Part shown: positions 62,671 through 64,000 of the stretch, piece by piece
Position numbering within the stretch: position 1 is the first letter of the stretch
How the letters are laid out: each line of letters starts with the position of its first letter
Source of the DNA: Chrysomallon squamiferum
Taxonomy: Eukaryota > Mollusca > Gastropoda > Neomphalida > Peltospiridae
Reading direction: 5' to 3'
NCBI GenBank assembly: GCA_012295275.1
Contig: CM022672.1
Span: forward strand, 30,107,059-30,171,058
DNA length: 64,000 bases
Position numbers and translations under genes: made by a program
Notes under the pieces: generated by a model
Seen by the model: only the letters and a program-made list of their open reading frames with translations
What the model was told of the DNA's origin: nothing
Databases searched by the model: none

Positions 62671-64000
62671 GCAAGTAAGACTTATGAACAATTGAAAACC
62701 TTGATAGGAAATCATCTCAAACCAAAGCCTTTGATGATTGCAGAACAGTTCAAATTCTATCAACGGAAACAAGAGCCAGGAGAAAATGTAAGTGAATTTT
62801 TGGCTGAATTAAGAAAATTGACAGAACATTGTGAATTTGGTGCATTTTTGACTGAAGCATTAAGAGACATTTTGGTCTGTGGTCTGTCTGAAAAGTCAAT
62901 ACAGAAAAAACTTCTCTCTGAACATGACTTATCACTGAGGAAAGCCTTGCAAATAGCTGTTAGTATGGAAATGGCAGCTAGAGAAACTGATATGCTGACA
63001 ATTGGAATGAAGCCAGAAACAGAAAAGTTCCACAAAGTTTCTGTCATTGAATGCTTCCGGTGCGGTGAAACTAATCATCATCCTGATGCATGTTTTTACA
63101 AAAAGGAAAACTTTTATTAGTGTAATGAAACAGGACATTTGAGTAGAAAATGTCGAATTCAATAGAAAAAAAAATAGAAAGGCAGGAAAGCAAACAGATG
63201 GAAAAAGGAAAAAAGAAATTTCAAAGGTTGAAAAAGAAAACTCAAAACTTCTTGTTGTAAATCAAGATTCTGATAGGGACCTTACGGAATCAGAAAGTGG
63301 TTCCAGTAATTCGGAAAGTGAAAATGCTGAATCTGAAACAGGCTTAAAAGTTCATGAGGTTCATGAACAATCTGGAAATAACAAAAGTGAATCAGAATTT
63401 ATAAAAGCTGTTCTAGAAAATAAAGAGGTTGCAATGGAAAGAAATGACAGTGATTTTAAACAGTCAATTTTCTCAGTGAAATCTAAGAAAGCGAAAGAAA
63501 TTCAAATTTCACTGGAACTCAATGGTGTGCCATTCAAAATGGAAGTAGATACAGGTGCTTCTGTATCAATAATTTCTAATAAGAGTTATCAGGAAAAATT
63601 GAAGAAAACAGTGCCATTGATATCAACATCGATTGTGTTGAAAACTTATACAGATGAAGTGGTGCCAGTCCTTGGGCAAATTGAGGTGATTGTTAAATAT
63701 GGAAAGCAGAAAAAACTTTTACCTTTAATTGTGGTGAAAGGAAATGGACCAACTTTGTTTGGACGGAATTGGTTCCAAAACATTCAGTCGGACTGGAACA
63801 GTGTTAAGCTTATGAAAGCTTCGAAGATGAAAGCCTGTGGAAACCCCACAAGATTTGTTCAGTAGATATTCAATTTTTTCAAATGAAATGGGAACGGTAA
63901 AAGGCATAACAGCTCATCCGAAAGTGAAAGAGGATGCTACTCCAAAGTGTTTCAAGGCTAGGCCAGTACTTTATGCTTTGAAGGAAAAGATAGCTGATGA
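62671..64000 (+). mobile_element. Decayed Ty3/gypsy LTR retrotransposon (gag, protease, start of RT), cut by window end
   Basis: Three segments lie in family order. The first is a Gag fragment (62671-63117), 5'-truncated, with the capsid-like phrase YQRKQEPGENVSEFLAELRK and one CCHC-type knuckle (CFRCGETNHHPDAC). The second knuckle (CNETGHLSRKC) lies beyond an in-frame TAG and lacks its first Cys. The second segment is a retropepsin (about 63490-63790) with VDTGAS and the LFGRNW phrase that often ends gypsy proteases. The third, after a stop and frameshift near 63863, is the N-terminal RT lead (GTVKGITAHP, KARPVLYALKEK), which continues past 64000. No LTR is visible. The stops and frameshift make it non-functional as read. 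It belongs to the transposon order in invertebrate genomes. Confidence 0.88.

Overview
This is a stretch of AT-rich, microsatellite-laden animal nuclear DNA. It carries intron-containing genes with GT-AG boundaries, long AT-rich introns, transposon fossils and no operons. A ciliary adenylate kinase gene (AK8) points to a ciliated metazoan. The five genes read as slowly evolving bilaterian orthologues, and the (TTAC)n, (TAA)n, (GA)n and (GT)n density would fit a mollusc or another lophotrochozoan. The species cannot be told from the sequence alone.

Layout. Positions 1-18387 hold no gene I can support. They contain simple-sequence arrays, a few less AT-rich islands with CRE/YY1-like sites, and one doubtful exon. 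Five protein genes follow, and I rebuilt each exon by exon with consistent splice phases. DNLZ (minus, 19868-18388) and COQ4 (plus, 20498-25312) are divergent neighbours, both encoding mitochondrial proteins. AK8 (plus, 28189-36157) is a complete ten-exon gene. FBXL6 (minus, 49136-40411) is a complete ten-exon gene convergent with AK8. TTF1 (plus, about 50149-60428) is head-to-head with FBXL6. The right end (62225-64000) is transposon debris: a frameshifted transposon-protein fragment and a decayed Ty3/gypsy gag-protease-RT that runs off the window.

Gene functions. DNLZ is a zinc-finger escort for mitochondrial Hsp70. COQ4 acts in ubiquinone synthesis on the matrix side of the inner membrane. 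AK8 is a two-domain adenylate kinase associated with motile cilia. FBXL6 is an SCF substrate receptor. TTF1 is the Myb-like terminator and remodelling factor of rDNA transcription. They are not one pathway. From memory of the human map, COQ4, AK8, TTF1 and DNLZ all lie on 9q34, so the block may be an old linkage group.

Most unusual observation. At three introns in two genes on opposite strands, a tandem array has captured the 3' splice site plus the first bases of the next exon. It lies directly upstream, in transcription order, of the true exon. AK8 exon 9 has 15 decoy copies of its first 50 nt, each behind a TTACAG acceptor and (TTAC)n. FBXL6 exon 10 has 11 decoys, partly in a dimeric higher-order pattern. 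FBXL6 exon 5 has two clear decoys, and a related sequence lies 17 kb away beside the retroelement. The end of AK8 also seeds a decayed array in its 3' UTR, and TTF1 carries a 1056-bp in-frame, almost perfect coding duplication. Together these suggest a genome in which tandem amplification repeatedly spreads across exon edges.
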